From contig NW_020289980.1 in NCBI RefSeq assembly GCF_003144245.1, positions 372,001 through 436,000 on the forward strand: a DNA stretch of 64,000 nucleotides. Reading direction: 5' to 3'. The translations under genes were made by a program, and so were the position numbers. The stretch comes from Jaminaea rosea. Taxonomy: Eukaryota > Basidiomycota > Exobasidiomycetes > Microstromatales. This document shows, piece by piece, positions 52,765 through 62,213 of this stretch (its first letter is position 1; each line of letters begins with the position of its first letter). The notes beneath the pieces are model-generated. The model ran no database searches, was not told the DNA's origin, and saw only the letters and a list, made by a program, of their open reading frames with translations.

Positions 52765-53973
52765 ATGGCCGACGCCTCCCCACGACCTCGTGCGCGGCAC
52801 GACTACCTCGTCGGGCTAGCCCTTCTCTTGCTCGTCGTGCTGCTCTGGACGGGCTCCAACTTCCTCACCAACTCGCTCCTCACCAGCGGGTGGGACAAGC
52901 CATTCGCTGTCACCTACGCCAACACGTCCAGCTTCGCACTCTATATGGTGCCGTTTGCATGCGCTCTGCGGAGGAAAGCGAGCAGGGGCAGGGGAAGAAG
53001 TAGGAGGAGTGATGCGGGGGTCGTACCGAGCTGGGCGACGAAGCTGGGCTTCTCGTTGCCGCTTCAACGGCGGGACGAGAGGAGGGACGAGGAGGAGAGA
53101 CTCATTGCGGGCGGCAGAGGACTGCGCGCTGCCTCTCCAGATATCTCGCGACGGCCATCCTCCATTGACGGCAGACGGCCGCTCACCGCCATCACACCCC
53201 TCGTGGCGACTCCTCACGCTGCACAGCTCGCTCCGCTCACGGTGCGCGAGACGGCCATCCTCGCGGCGCAGTTCACACTCGTCTGGGTTCTCGCCAACTA
53301 CTGCCTCAACGCCTCCCTCGCCCTCACCTCCGTAGCAAGCAGCACCACCCTCTCTTCTGCATCCGGCTTCTTCACCCTCGCCCTCGGATCCCTGACCGGC
53401 GTAGAGAGGTTCTCTCCCGCCAAGCTCGTCGCCGTGTGCGTCTCGTTTGTGGGTGTGGCGCTCGTGACCCACGCAGACGCCGTAGGAGCCCGCGCAATCA
53501 ATGCTCCACTCGGCGACGCCTGCGCACTGGCCTCCGCCTTCTTCTACGCCCTCTACGTCACGCTCCTCAAGCTGCGCATCCAGAGCGAGGACCGCGTCAG
53601 TATGCCCCTCTTCTTTGGCTTTGTGGGCCTCTTCAACATCTTTACGCTTTGGCCTGTCGCGTTGATACTCTCGGCCACCGGAGTCGAGCCGCTCGAGCTT
53701 CCGCCAGACAGTGCGACTTGGGCAGGCGTCGCGGTGAATATGGCAATCACTTTCGTGAGCGACTTTGCCTACCTCCTCTCCATGCTCAAGACGGCACCAC
53801 TCGTGGCGACTGTGGGATTGTCGCTCACGATCCCGCTCGCTGTGGTGATCGATGTGATTCGCGGCACACACTCGGGTGGATGGAGGGCGGATCTGGGGTC
53901 AGCTGCCGTGCTCTTGAGCTTCGTGGCGATTGGGTGGGATGACAGTCGCGTTGACGATGTGCAGGCTCAGTAA
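52765..53973 (+). CDS. DMT-superfamily transporter, SLC35F/EamA-like
   Basis: 402 aa, intronless, starting MADASPRPRARHDYLVGLAL; about ten spans. Span 1-2 motif VVLLWTGSNFLTNSLL and AVTYANTSSFALYMVPF are typical of SLC35F5-type proteins, as are NYCLNASLALTSVASSTTLS then SASGFFTLALGSL in mid-protein, and GDACALASAFFYALYVTLLK in the second EamA repeat. A basic, disordered loop of about 110 residues lies between spans 2 and 3. The family includes vacuolar and Golgi transporters (yeast YML018C, Thi74-like); the substrate is unknown. A 351-codon ORF opposite it is a GC-skew shadow. Confidence 0.92.
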   Translation: MADASPRPRARHDYLVGLALLLLVVLLWTGSNFLTNSLLTSGWDKPFAVTYANTSSFALYMVPFACALRRKASRGRGRSRRSDAGVVPSWATKLGFSLPLQRRDERRDEEERLIAGGRGLRAASPDISRRPSSIDGRRPLTAITPLVATPHAAQLAPLTVRETAILAAQFTLVWVLANYCLNASLALTSVASSTTLSSASGFFTLALGSLTGVERFSPAKLVAVCVSFVGVALVTHADAVGARAINAPLGDACALASAFFYALYVTLLKLRIQSEDRVSMPLFFGFVGLFNIFTLWPVALILSATGVEPLELPPDSATWAGVAVNMAITFVSDFAYLLSMLKTAPLVATVGLSLTIPLAVVIDVIRGTHSGGWRADLGSAAVLLSFVAIGWDDSRVDDVQAQ

Positions 53974-55044
53974 TAGATTTCATTGCGAGAGAAGTTGCAG
54001 GTGGCAGCGTGAAGGCAGGCTACGCGTGTTGTGGTGGCAGCAGCATAGAGCAAGCTGACTTCTAGTGGGTCGCTATCAATTGCTCTCTGGCAGCGAGCTC
54101 TGCCTCACAAAGGGAGAGACCATATCGCTGCGCAGTGCCCTAAAGCCGGGTAGGCAGCCTGATTCGGACGGCATTCGCGATGGTGGGGGGGGCCGACGAC
54201 TCCAGTGCGGTGCGCACCGCCACGTCACCCGGACTTGACGGCCGACGGGCGTATACAAGGCTGACTCAACCATTGCTCTCGGGTTGCGGCGGCGAGGATC
54301 GGCGAGCACGAAGCATGACTCATCGTCTCGTTGGGTCACCATCCACCTCACACCTCTCCTGAGGCCTTCGAGAGAGCAGCAATGCTGAACTGAAGGAATG
54401 CACGCCGCTGAGTTGCGCAAGCTACCCTTCGTGAAGAGCAGGAACAAGGATGGGACTTCTCGGCGCCTCGCTCGAGCTATGCCGTCCGTGCACGGCGGCG
54501 GGCTGAGCCACGTGGCCGCGACGCGGGTTGGGTTGGGCTGGCTTCATCTCGCTCGCACGGGCTACGCTGGCTTCATCTCGCGCCGCCTCGTCCGCTCAGC
54601 TCTTGCCTTTCGATCCTCATCTCCCATCTCGCCGCCCCGCCTCGAGCACACCAATGAGCACGCACGCTGATCAGAGCGCAGCACTCAGCTCGCAGGCATG
54701 GTAGCGGTGATCGTCAAGAGCGTCACGTCAAGAGCAGCCAACGCTCCCCCGGTGAGATCCATTGGCGTACGCGGGCCACCACGGATGGAGATCAATCCAA
54801 GACGTCGCCCCCCGCACGTTGATGTCAACAAAGGCGCAGCACACCAACGCCATGGCTGCCATTAAACTCTGAGTTTGTTTGCTGGGTGCAAGCCTTCCGC
54901 AGTGGTGAGTCAGCTCAGCCCGTCGTCCCTCTCTCATCATGCCAGAACTAACTCCTCGTCTCTCCACCACGCGCAGGGCTCACTCTCGCGCCGCTACTCA
55001 GCAAGAGCCACCAATGCCCAGGAAGATCAGCAAGCACCTTATCA
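53974..55044. other. Intergenic region, no supported gene
   Basis: 1.07 kb. Short ORFs overlap on both strands. A frame from the ATG at 54939 runs 85 codons across the start of the next gene in another phase, so the true 5' end of that gene is uncertain and an upstream exon is possible. Confidence 0.45.
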
Positions 55045-56736
55045 ATGACGCAAGCCGACGACCCAGTGCTTCCTTCTCTCGTCTCCTGGCCCACCTGCTC
55101 AGCAGAAAAGCGATTGTCCCAGCTCGCCATCGCTCAGCACAACCCATCGACAACATGTCAATGTCCTCCACCGCACAGCAAGAGTGCGCCACCTGAAGGC
55201 CTTGGTGGTCACGACGACAGCTCGGCCGCTCCCCCCCATCTTGGCGGTCACAGGTACAATGCGTTCAATCTTGGACATCATGGCTACAGCCCTCCCGGCG
55301 TCGACGCTGCCGTTCCCACAGTACCCTCTCATCCAGGGCCTAGCAGCAGCAATGGCGCCTCGCCACGCCCTTACCAGCGCAGGGGGCGCAAGAAGGTATT
55401 CTGGTCCCACTTCGACTACGAGCTCGTGCTCAAATGCATTAGCAGCAGGGGTGTCCCCACGAAAGGCACGCTCTTCGATTGGACTGGCGTAGTCAGCGAG
55501 ATGGACAAGAGGGGTCAAAAGCGACTCAAGTCTTCCCTCCGCTCCGCTCGAGCATTTCATCCTGCTCTCTCCGCCGACACTGCCACCGTTGCCCTCACAC
55601 CGATGCATTACCTCTTCCCGCTCCTCCGTGAAGTCGTCAACGTCGCTGGGACTTTTGCTGCTTCGATCATGTGCCGCCGGCTGGCGGACGAAGCCCTAGA
55701 GGCAGCCGATGCTGGCAATACGGACGCTCGTGATCTCACGCCCGAGCTTGGCAAGGCGGCAAACAACGAGCAGAAGGCTTTCGACGACTGGGCTGCGGAG
55801 AAGGCTGGATCTCGCTGGGACTTGGGTCAGGACGACTTCGAATGCTCACAGACGTCGTACCGCATCGCTCGGGAGGCCTGGGCATCCGCCAGGCGACCAA
55901 TTGCCACGTACGCTGCCTCGCCCGTCTCCGGCCCCTCGTCTGGCCCGCCAAAGGTGCTCGCCCTTGGCCGTTTCAGCTCTCCGGCAAACGCGATCAATGT
56001 GTGGTCCGAACTGATGTTCGCTTTGATCGCCATCGATGCCCTCCGAGCGAGCTGGCACTGCTTCGAAGCAGCAGCTGGCTGCTACGCCTTCAGCAATTGG
56101 CGAGGAGACTGGCACCTGGACGTCGAGACCCGTGTGGGTAGCGCCGTTGCTGGCCTCGCTCGCAAGCAAGGCAGCGAAGACACGGTGGACGACGACAGCG
56201 ACGACGAGAACGACGAGAAGGACACGCACGCCCTCTTCAACGACATCATGGAGCTATTTGCGCAGGCGACACGCATCGTTCTTCCTGCCGAGGCTGGTCT
56301 GGCGTCAGACAAGGAGTCCTTGGCCTTTTTCGTCAGGCACACCAAGGCTGACTGGGTCTGGGCATACATCGACAAGAACGGAAAGATGCGCTACGAGACC
56401 TACAGCTCTGCGCAACTGCTGGCCATGTTGGAGGGGCGCGAGGACCCGCCGGAGGGTTCCACCATCCTCGATGCTCTTGCGCGCGGCGAAGCTCGTCGCC
56501 AGCTGCAAAGGACAGCATCAGGCTTCTCTCCCTCGCCGCAGCGCCACACAGGGTTCAAGGCTGTGCCCGACTGGCTGGCGGCCTTCAGCAATGTCGCTGT
56601 CGCAGCCTCGACTGCGATGGTGCCGAAGTGGACGCTGAAGATGATCACCCGCCACGACAGCGCCAAGAGGCATGCAATGAGCTTCAAGGTCGAGGACGAG
56701 GGGGATGAAGAGCTCAAGTACTGCAAGACGTACTGA
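55045..56736 (+). CDS. Orphan protein, lineage-specific, ends at TGA but frame continues
   Basis: 563 aa from the ATG at 55045. I recognise no family. The first 110 residues are disordered (Pro/His/Ser); then RRGRKKVFWSHFDYELVL starts a helical, Ala-rich folded-looking region with DEALEAADAGNTDARDLTPE, FSNWRGDWHLDVETRVGSAV, an acidic DDDSDDENDEKD block, and KADWVWAYIDKNGKMRYETY. Cysteines are few. No signal peptide or span. The TGA at 56734-56736 is followed in the same frame by about 51 sense codons and then a well-formed intron, so the protein may once have been, or still be, longer. The start may lie in an upstream exon. Function unknown. Confidence 0.6.
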   Translation: MTQADDPVLPSLVSWPTCSAEKRLSQLAIAQHNPSTTCQCPPPHSKSAPPEGLGGHDDSSAAPPHLGGHRYNAFNLGHHGYSPPGVDAAVPTVPSHPGPSSSNGASPRPYQRRGRKKVFWSHFDYELVLKCISSRGVPTKGTLFDWTGVVSEMDKRGQKRLKSSLRSARAFHPALSADTATVALTPMHYLFPLLREVVNVAGTFAASIMCRRLADEALEAADAGNTDARDLTPELGKAANNEQKAFDDWAAEKAGSRWDLGQDDFECSQTSYRIAREAWASARRPIATYAASPVSGPSSGPPKVLALGRFSSPANAINVWSELMFALIAIDALRASWHCFEAAAGCYAFSNWRGDWHLDVETRVGSAVAGLARKQGSEDTVDDDSDDENDEKDTHALFNDIMELFAQATRIVLPAEAGLASDKESLAFFVRHTKADWVWAYIDKNGKMRYETYSSAQLLAMLEGREDPPEGSTILDALARGEARRQLQRTASGFSPSPQRHTGFKAVPDWLAAFSNVAVAASTAMVPKWTLKMITRHDSAKRHAMSFKVEDEGDEELKYCKTY

Positions 56737-57325
56737 AGGGATCCAAAGGAGGTGAAGGAGATGCTAGACCAGATGGAGGTCAGCAAGAAGACGAAGAGAG
56801 CGGCGGGGATGAAGGCGGAGAAAGAGGATGAGAAGGAAAGGGAGAGGGAGGAGAGATGGAAAATCTGCCCTTTGGGATCAACAAGCTGCCGTAAGTGTCA
56901 CCTCTGCTGATACCTTGACATGAGTAGCCGCTGACTCTTCTGCACACCTAATCACTCTGACAGTCAACGCAGCCAAAGGGCAGCAGCAGGTGGGACAGAG
57001 TAAGGCAGAGTGGGTGGCGGAGCACTGGGCGAAGGAGCACAAGAGCGACCACAGGACGTGTCCTTGGGGGGCAGTGAGGGGCAAGGGCGCCTGCGCGGAG
57101 TTCAGCGCTATGCAACAGAAGACGCATAGCACTGTCCTGGAGCACGCCAGGCAGCACGAGAAGGAGGAGGAGGAGACAACGAGCCTCTTCAGTACTGCAA
57201 GACTGCTACGCTACCTCTTCGTCGCTACCAGCCACGTGCAGCTCGACCCTCGCTGCTCCTCCGCCACGCCCGTCTCGTCTTTCATTTCTTCTCGCTATCG
57301 ATCACCAATGCCTGCGACGACCTGA
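56737..57325 (+). pseudogene. In-frame continuation beyond the orphan's TGA, with one intron
   Basis: Directly after the stop at 56736 the same frame reads RDPKEVKEMLDQMEVSKK and then a charged helix KEDEKEREREERWKICPLG. A canonical intron fits at 56891-56963 (GCC|GTAAGT...CTGACAG|TC). The next exon reads LNAAKGQQQVGQSKAEW and EHWAKEHKSDHRTCPWGA, ending at 57325. The composition is protein-like. It could be the lost C-terminus of the orphan gene, a small separate gene starting at the ATG at 56761, or a readthrough extension. No family is recognised. Confidence 0.4.
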
Positions 57326-57480
57326 CTCCGACAACTTCTGGCGCAAGGGAGAGGTCAACTACGAAGCCCTGACCCACTTCGAGGGCGATCCAAGCTCGGC
57401 AGAGGTCGACGCCATGCCTGCTGGCCCGCGCAAGAAGCACAACGACAAGTGAGTACGAGAGTCGAGCGCATCGTAGTCAC
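57324..57480 (+). pseudogene. Decayed copy A of the GKDYTH-FEGDP small-gene family
   Basis: DSDNFWRKGEVNYEALTHFE then GDPSSAEVDAMPAGPRKK ends in HNDK followed by a GTGAGTACGAGAGTCGAGCGC intron-like start. The intact gene at 57837 ends its first exon the same way (KMKDK, GTGAGTACAAG...GTCGAGCGCG). Homology therefore extends into the intron. I find no start codon or later exons for this copy. Confidence 0.6.
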
Positions 57481-57561
57481 ATTCAAGTGCAGCATCTCAA
57501 CCTGCTCGTCCGCTGCGCGTGCAGGGTTTCACCATTTCAACACCTGCCTATCCAGCGCCGC

Positions 57562-57700
57562 CCATTCTCCTACACCTTCATCCACAACGGCAAGGACTAC
57601 ACACATCTCGTCAAGTTCGAAGGGCGACCCCACACCTGCTACGGTCGACGCGTCGCAGCTCACTTCCGCCTCTGCTCTGCTGCCTGACACGGCGGGTCAG
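57562..57700 (+). pseudogene. Decayed copy B of the same family
   Basis: PFSYTFIHNGKDYTHLVKFE closely matches the first exon of the intact gene (FTYTFIYKGKDYTHLVRFE). The match then continues in another frame as GDPTPATVDA, so the copy is out of frame. The distance between copies is about 250 bp. Copies B and C are nearer to each other than to A. Confidence 0.65.
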
Positions 57701-57836
57701 CGAATGAGCGGGGCTGGTTTGGATGTCAGCCGCTAGCCAGCCAGCAGTCGAGATGCTCAGTCAAACCAGTCGAGGCGCCCATCCCCCTTCTTGCGTTCTT
57801 GTCCTCTCGTCCTTCCCAATCGGTCCCGCCTACACC

Positions 57837-58712
57837 ATGGCTCGCATTCCCTTCACATACACTTTTATTTACAAAGGCAAGGACTACACGCACCTTGTCC
57901 GCTTCGAAGGAGACCCTACGCCTGCCGCGGTCGATGCGATGCCCGCTGATGAGCGGAAGAAAATGAAGGACAAGTGAGTACAAGAATGAGTCGAGCGCGT
58001 TGTGGTTGCGCCCTCTCACGCCCTCTCACGCCCTCTCACGCCCACTCGTCTGCTCCTCACTCAGGTACTGGCAGCGAGTCAAAGCTGCCAAAAAGGACAT
58101 CGAGGCCGAGGAGGCCGAAGAGCGGGTGGCCAAGCGCGCCCACAAAGAGGCCAACGCCATCGAGGGCCACCTCCCTCGCCCGAAGGCGCCGAAGGAGGAC
58201 GCGGAGGCCAAGAGGGTAAGCAGCTGTTGCTCACTACGCCGTGCGGGCCCTTGACTCAGTACAGACCGCGCCTTTGCCTCTCCGTGCGCACCAGGCTCGT
58301 CTTGCGGCCGTCGAGGCTAGCCTGCCTCCTGGTCTCTCCGCTCGTGCTGTCAAGCAGGCCAAAGATGACAGCACCAAGGCCCGCCGGGAGGAGGCGCTGG
58401 GGGAGGAAGGGCGCAGGCAGCTTGGGGAGAGCAAGGCTGTCTTTCAGCAGCTGTACGTTCATCGTTCCATCCACCCTGCGCATTCGACGAGTCTGACCAA
58501 AGCCTCTCCTTTTTCGCACCAGCTTCCACAATGACTCGCGCGACGGACGTCCTGAAAGGCGAATTGACAACAATCGCCGATCCCTCGAGCGTAAGGGGCG
58601 GGAGGGCCGCGCTGCGCAGCGCCACGGGCGAGACGAAAGGGAAGGCTATTCACGCGATAACAGGAGTTGCTCGGATCGTACTGCCATCTGCTCGAAGCTA
58701 CCATATGCGTAG
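57837..58712 (+). CDS. Small lineage-specific protein, intact member of a tandem family
   Basis: Exons 57837-57973, 58065-58215, 58295-58452 and 58523-58712; introns 91, 79 and 70 nt; 211 aa with all phases consistent. It starts MARIPFTYTFIYKGKDYTHL and has VRFEGDPTPAAVDAMPADER. Exon 2-3 encode a long charged, Ala-rich helix (KAAKKDIEAEEAEERVAKRA, AVKQAKDDSTKARREEALGE) suitable for a coiled coil. Exon 4 is Arg/Asp-rich and RD/RE-like (FHNDSRDGRPERRIDNNRRS), ending CSKLPYA. No signal peptide, membrane span or known domain. Intron 1 contains a 10-nt tandem (GCCCTCTCAC, about 3.5 copies). Function unknown. Two decayed copies of exon 1 lie upstream. Confidence 0.68.
58012..58046 (+). repeat. 10-nt tandem repeat in intron 1
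   Basis: The unit GCCCTCTCAC occurs about 3.5 times in tandem inside the first intron of the small family gene, forming the pyrimidine tract before its acceptor. Confidence 0.85.
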
Positions 58713-59806
58713 CCCCTCGGCATGGCGATTGATCGCCTTATCTTACGAGCACTCATCGCAATCGCATAGCTGACCGGCGATACGACCAATAGCTTGTGGG
58801 CGTATCACTTTGCACAACTCTCGCCTGATCCTCGAAATCGCGAATGATGTGCAGAAGACGATGCAAGAGGACGATGAGACTGTAGATCCTGACGCGCTGC
58901 CTCGAAAGACGACAGCTCACGCGGGCCGGTCTTGCCGTGGTGTGCTAGCGTTCAAGGATTCACCGTGCCGCAGCCGTTCCCGGAGCGAGGTGGTCAGTCG
59001 GCATCAATGTACGAGGTGTGAAGTCGAGTCCTCGCTCTGCGTCTCGGGCACAGAGCCGAGGCCTCGATTGGAGTTGGTCGCGTCCAGCAAAAGGAGATTT
59101 CTTAGACGAGCTGATCGACCATCGCCATCCCTCCGTAGCTCTGATCGCGTCGGCGTGGAGTCACCGCGCATAGCTTCTCCAGCAGCTCTTGGGCGCCATC
59201 GTAAGAGTTGCGGCTGCTTTCTGCCCTTCATCGCCCCTGCCTCGTCCGTCCTCTGCTCTCTCGACTTTCCTGCGGCCCCTGCTCCCCTTCTCTCGCTTGC
59301 CTTCATTGAGCCAGCACCTTCTTCGCGCTGTATCGCGAGATGGACTCGGCAATGCCGAGTCCATCCGGCCTCGTCAGACGTATCAAATCGAGCTGACAGG
59401 CTGCTCTACGCCTCAACCGAGTACCGCATGGCAGTTCTCGTCCAGGACGCTGAATCGACCACGCGACTGTCGCAGCCTGGGCACGTAGCTTCACGCAGCA
59501 GAGTAATCTTCAGAGGTCCGGAGTCGCAAGAGATGGAGGTAGCCTGGCCTGCAGAGTGGCGAGCATGCCTCGACTTGACCCTTCTGCTCGGCCCTTTAAC
59601 CGCTACATAGCGGCCAGGAGTAAGGGGTAGGCAGATCAACATACCATGAGCCTCCCAAGTAGAGCCAGTTCGCATCCTGAAGGGAGGCTATGGAGCCCGT
59701 CAGGGCTCCATCGCGTCTATCTTCACCTCCCCTGACCCTTTCGACCTTGACGCGGAGGCCATTCAAGCTCGACTGTCCAGCCGAGGAGCTGCCACTCCAG
59801 CGCGCC
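58713..59806. other. Intergenic region, no supported gene
   Basis: 1.1 kb. An open frame of 266 codons (58810-59610) starts at a non-ATG codon and has a random, Arg/Ser-rich composition, so I do not call it. Nothing else is recognised before the tRNA-flanking inverted repeat. Confidence 0.45.
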
Positions 59807-59918
59807 CGGAGCGCCCGACGTACCTCTTACAGAGCGAGCATTCATAGTCAGTGCTTCTCTCGCTGTCAATAGCCTGCCCACTTGGCTTAGTGGTATGGCA
59901 ACCGCCTCGTAGTGAAAC
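59807..59918 (+). repeat. Left arm of a 112-bp inverted repeat (tRNA upstream flank plus 5' half)
   Basis: This arm covers 69 bp of tRNA 5' flank and the first 43 bp of the tRNA gene. It recurs as the reverse complement at 60019-60130 with equal length, no gaps and about eight mismatches (roughly 93% identity). Four of the differences fall in the tRNA part. Confidence 0.9.
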
Positions 59919-59978
59919 AGGCCTGGAAACAGGTTTGATCACAGCGGTAGATCGACGGTTCGATTCCGTCAGTGGGCA
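59876..59978 (+). tRNA. tRNA-Thr(CGT) with a 31-nt intron
   Basis: Folded by hand. Acceptor GCCCACT pairs fully with AGTGGGC, discriminator A at 59978. D-arm GCTT/TGGC with loop AGTGGTA. Anticodon stem ACCGC pairs with GCGGT (59944-59948). Anticodon loop CTCGTA...A gives anticodon CGT at 59908-59910, with a 31-nt intron 59912-59942 at the canonical 37/38 position. T-arm GACGG/CCGTC with loop TTCGATT. It reads ACG codons. Internal A box (TGGCTTAGTGG) and B box (GGTTCGATTCC) are intact, and a T7 run follows. Confidence 0.92.
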
Positions 59979-59979
59979 C

Positions 59980-59986
59980 TTTTTTT
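59980..59986 (+). terminator. RNA polymerase III terminator
   Basis: A run of seven T begins two bases after the tRNA discriminator base, the normal Pol III stop signal. Confidence 0.85.
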
Positions 59987-60018
59987 GCTCCGCCTACTGG
60001 TCCTGCACCTTCACATGG

Positions 60019-60130
60019 GTTTCACTACTCGGCGGTCGCCATCCCACTAAGCCAAGTGGGCAGGCTATTGACGGCAAGAGAAGAACGGACTATGAATGCT
60101 CGCTCTGTAAGAGGTACGTCGGGCGCTCCG
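60019..60130 (-). repeat. Right arm of the inverted repeat: 5'-half tRNA-Thr pseudogene
   Basis: On the minus strand this repeats the tRNA upstream flank and the tRNA 5' half, breaking off within the intron (GTAGTGAAAC). It lacks the T-arm and 3' acceptor strand, so it cannot make a tRNA. Differences from the intact gene include the D-loop and the anticodon region (CCGCCGAGTAG in place of CCGCCTCGTAG). Confidence 0.88.
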
Positions 60131-61059
60131 CCTACGGCGGAGGCCCGTCGAGAAGTATCGGCGGTGGGACGTAGACGCGCTCCATGGGTATCCCGTCGCG
60201 TCTGAGCCGGCGCGCTATCCCTGCCCACCCGAGAGGGAAGCCCACGAGTGCCACTGATTGGCAAGAGAGATTCTCATTCTCAACGACTGCCATGTCCCTC
60301 GTGGAGCCGTCATCGTGGTCCGTCATGCCTCGTACAACGAGTACATGTAGTGTCCGCGGCAGGCGAGCGGATGATGCGTCGGTGCGAGTCCATGCGCCAA
60401 CCTTCCGGTCACTTTTGGGCTCTGGTGCGTACAACTAGGACGCACATTGACGATTGAATGGCCATCGTCGCTCTTGACTCTACCATGGACTCCTTCGAGC
60501 CGAGAGCTGCCTCCGCTGTCCTTTCTCGATCACTCTGGGTAGCTCTTCGCTGCGACATCGCCTTAACGCCCCTGTCCGAAAGGTCACGGCTCCTCATTTT
60601 TTGGATCGAGGCGCAATTGATTCGCTCAGCGAGCTCAGCACAAGCTCGCATATGTGCACGGCGCCCATGAGTACTACAGTCTGGCTGCGCTGGGGAAGCG
60701 GTGCTTGTCACGGCGATGGACCCCAGCGTGCCAGCAGCAACTGGGTTCTTCAATTCGTTGACATGATTCAGCGATTCTTCCCCATTCCAATTCAGCCGCA
60801 CAAGGATAATTCAAGCAGACGTCAATGTGCTCTGCGCGCTGTTGCTGCTCGGATCTGCTGTTGAGCGTCGTCGTATGAACGCCGTGCTCGCTCGTCTCAC
60901 CATGGCGATGGCTTGCCACCCGCCACGCGAGGCGACGCCCGTGCGCAACTCAACCGGCCGGCGTTGAAACGGCGCCGCCGAGGTTGCCCGGTGGAGCGGG
61001 CGTGGAGCGGGCGCAGCTTCATCTTCTTCCCCTCCTTGCCCTCATCCACACCGCCTAAC
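60131..61059. other. Intergenic region before enoyl-CoA hydratase
   Basis: About 0.93 kb. Short ORFs on both strands show no recognisable feature. It must contain the promoter of the following gene; a frame open from 60913 enters it, but the leader residues are Arg/Pro-rich and unlike the family. Confidence 0.5.
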
Positions 61060-62078
61060 ATGCTCGCCGCAACCACTTTCCGCAACACTCTTCGCGCTGG
61101 CACTGCTCTGCCTCGCCTTCAGGCTGCGTCGACACTCCCGCGCCTGTACTCCACGCAGACATACCAGAATATCCTCGTCTCTCGCCCGGACCCTTCGGTA
61201 ACCCTCATCACCCTGAACCGACCCAAGGCCCTCAATGCGCTCAACTCGGCTCTCTTCCACGAGCTCAATGCTGCGGCCAAGGAGGCAGACGAGGACGATG
61301 CCGTGGGTGCCATCGTGCTCACCGGCTCAGACAAGGCCTTCGCTGCGGGCGCAGACATCAAGGAGATGAAGGACAAGGAGTTTGCGCGCGCATACAAGGA
61401 GAACTTCCTCGGCCACTGGACCGAGCTCACGAGAGTCAAGAAGCCCATCATCGCGGCTGTGAGCGGCTATGCGCTTGGTGGCGGTGCAGAGCTCGCCATG
61501 ATGTGTGATATCATCCTCGCGAGCGGCACAGCGAGTGAGTGCGGCTTGCCCTGCGGGTCGCGAGTGCAGCTGACCCTCCCCTCCCCCGGCCCCGCCCCGC
61601 CTCTCACACAGACTTCGGTCAGCCTGAAATCAACCTCGGCGTCATTCCGGGCGCTGGCGGTACGCAACGCCTCACTCGAGCGTTGGGCAAGTCTCTGAGC
61701 ATGGAGCTCAACTTGACGGGCCGCAACCTCTCAGCCCAAGAGGCAGCGCAGCACGGTCTCGTGTCCCGCGTAGTCGAGGGCAACGTCGTAGACGAGGCAG
61801 TCAAGGTCGCCGTAACCATCGCCAAGAAGGGCCGCGTCGCGAGCCAAGCGGCAAAGGAGGCCGTCAACGCCGCGTTTGAGCTGCCGCTGAACGAGGGTCT
61901 GCGCATCGAGAGGAGGCTGTTCCAGAGCATGTTTGCGACCAAGGACCAAAAGGAGGGGATGGCTGCCTTTGCCGAGAAGAGAAAGGTGAGCAGCGAGGCG
62001 AAGGGAGTCGTGCGCCAGTCAGGCAACGCAGCTGACCTTCTCCCCCCGCTCGCACAGCCTAACTGGTCTCACGAGTAA
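61060..62078 (+). CDS. Mitochondrial short-chain enoyl-CoA hydratase
   Basis: Exons 61060-61534, 61612-61985 and 62058-62078; introns 77 and 72 nt; 289 aa. It hydrates 2-enoyl-CoA in beta-oxidation and valine breakdown. The leader [20 protein letters not shown] is a typical matrix presequence. Crotonase motifs: [33 protein letters not shown] (oxyanion-hole region), [19 protein letters not shown] with the first catalytic Glu, and [20 protein letters not shown] with the second. The end is [16 protein letters not shown]. The last coding exon has only 21 nt (PNWSHE and stop), and its intron is a stop-free multiple of three, so intron retention would still reach the same stop. Confidence 0.95.
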
Positions 62079-62213
62079 GCAGCGATAGCGTTTGCGACTC
62101 AATCTACATTCTCGCGCCGATCTGCACTTCCCGCGACACCCTCGCGCATGTCTACATGCAATATCATTTCGACTCATCGACTGGACGCCTCGCACACATT
62201 GCGGACGCCGCCG

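Noticed and set aside
52816-53871. 351-codon open frame opposite the DMT transporter
   Set aside because: The + strand encodes a well-conserved ten-span protein. The antisense product is Glu/Gly/Arg-rich and lacks any feature.
58012-58046. CRISPR-like repeat
   Set aside because: The unit is only 10 nt, has no spacers, and lies in a spliceosomal intron.
58810-59610. 266-codon open frame
   Set aside because: It starts at a non-ATG codon and has Arg/Ser-rich random composition. No family is recognised.
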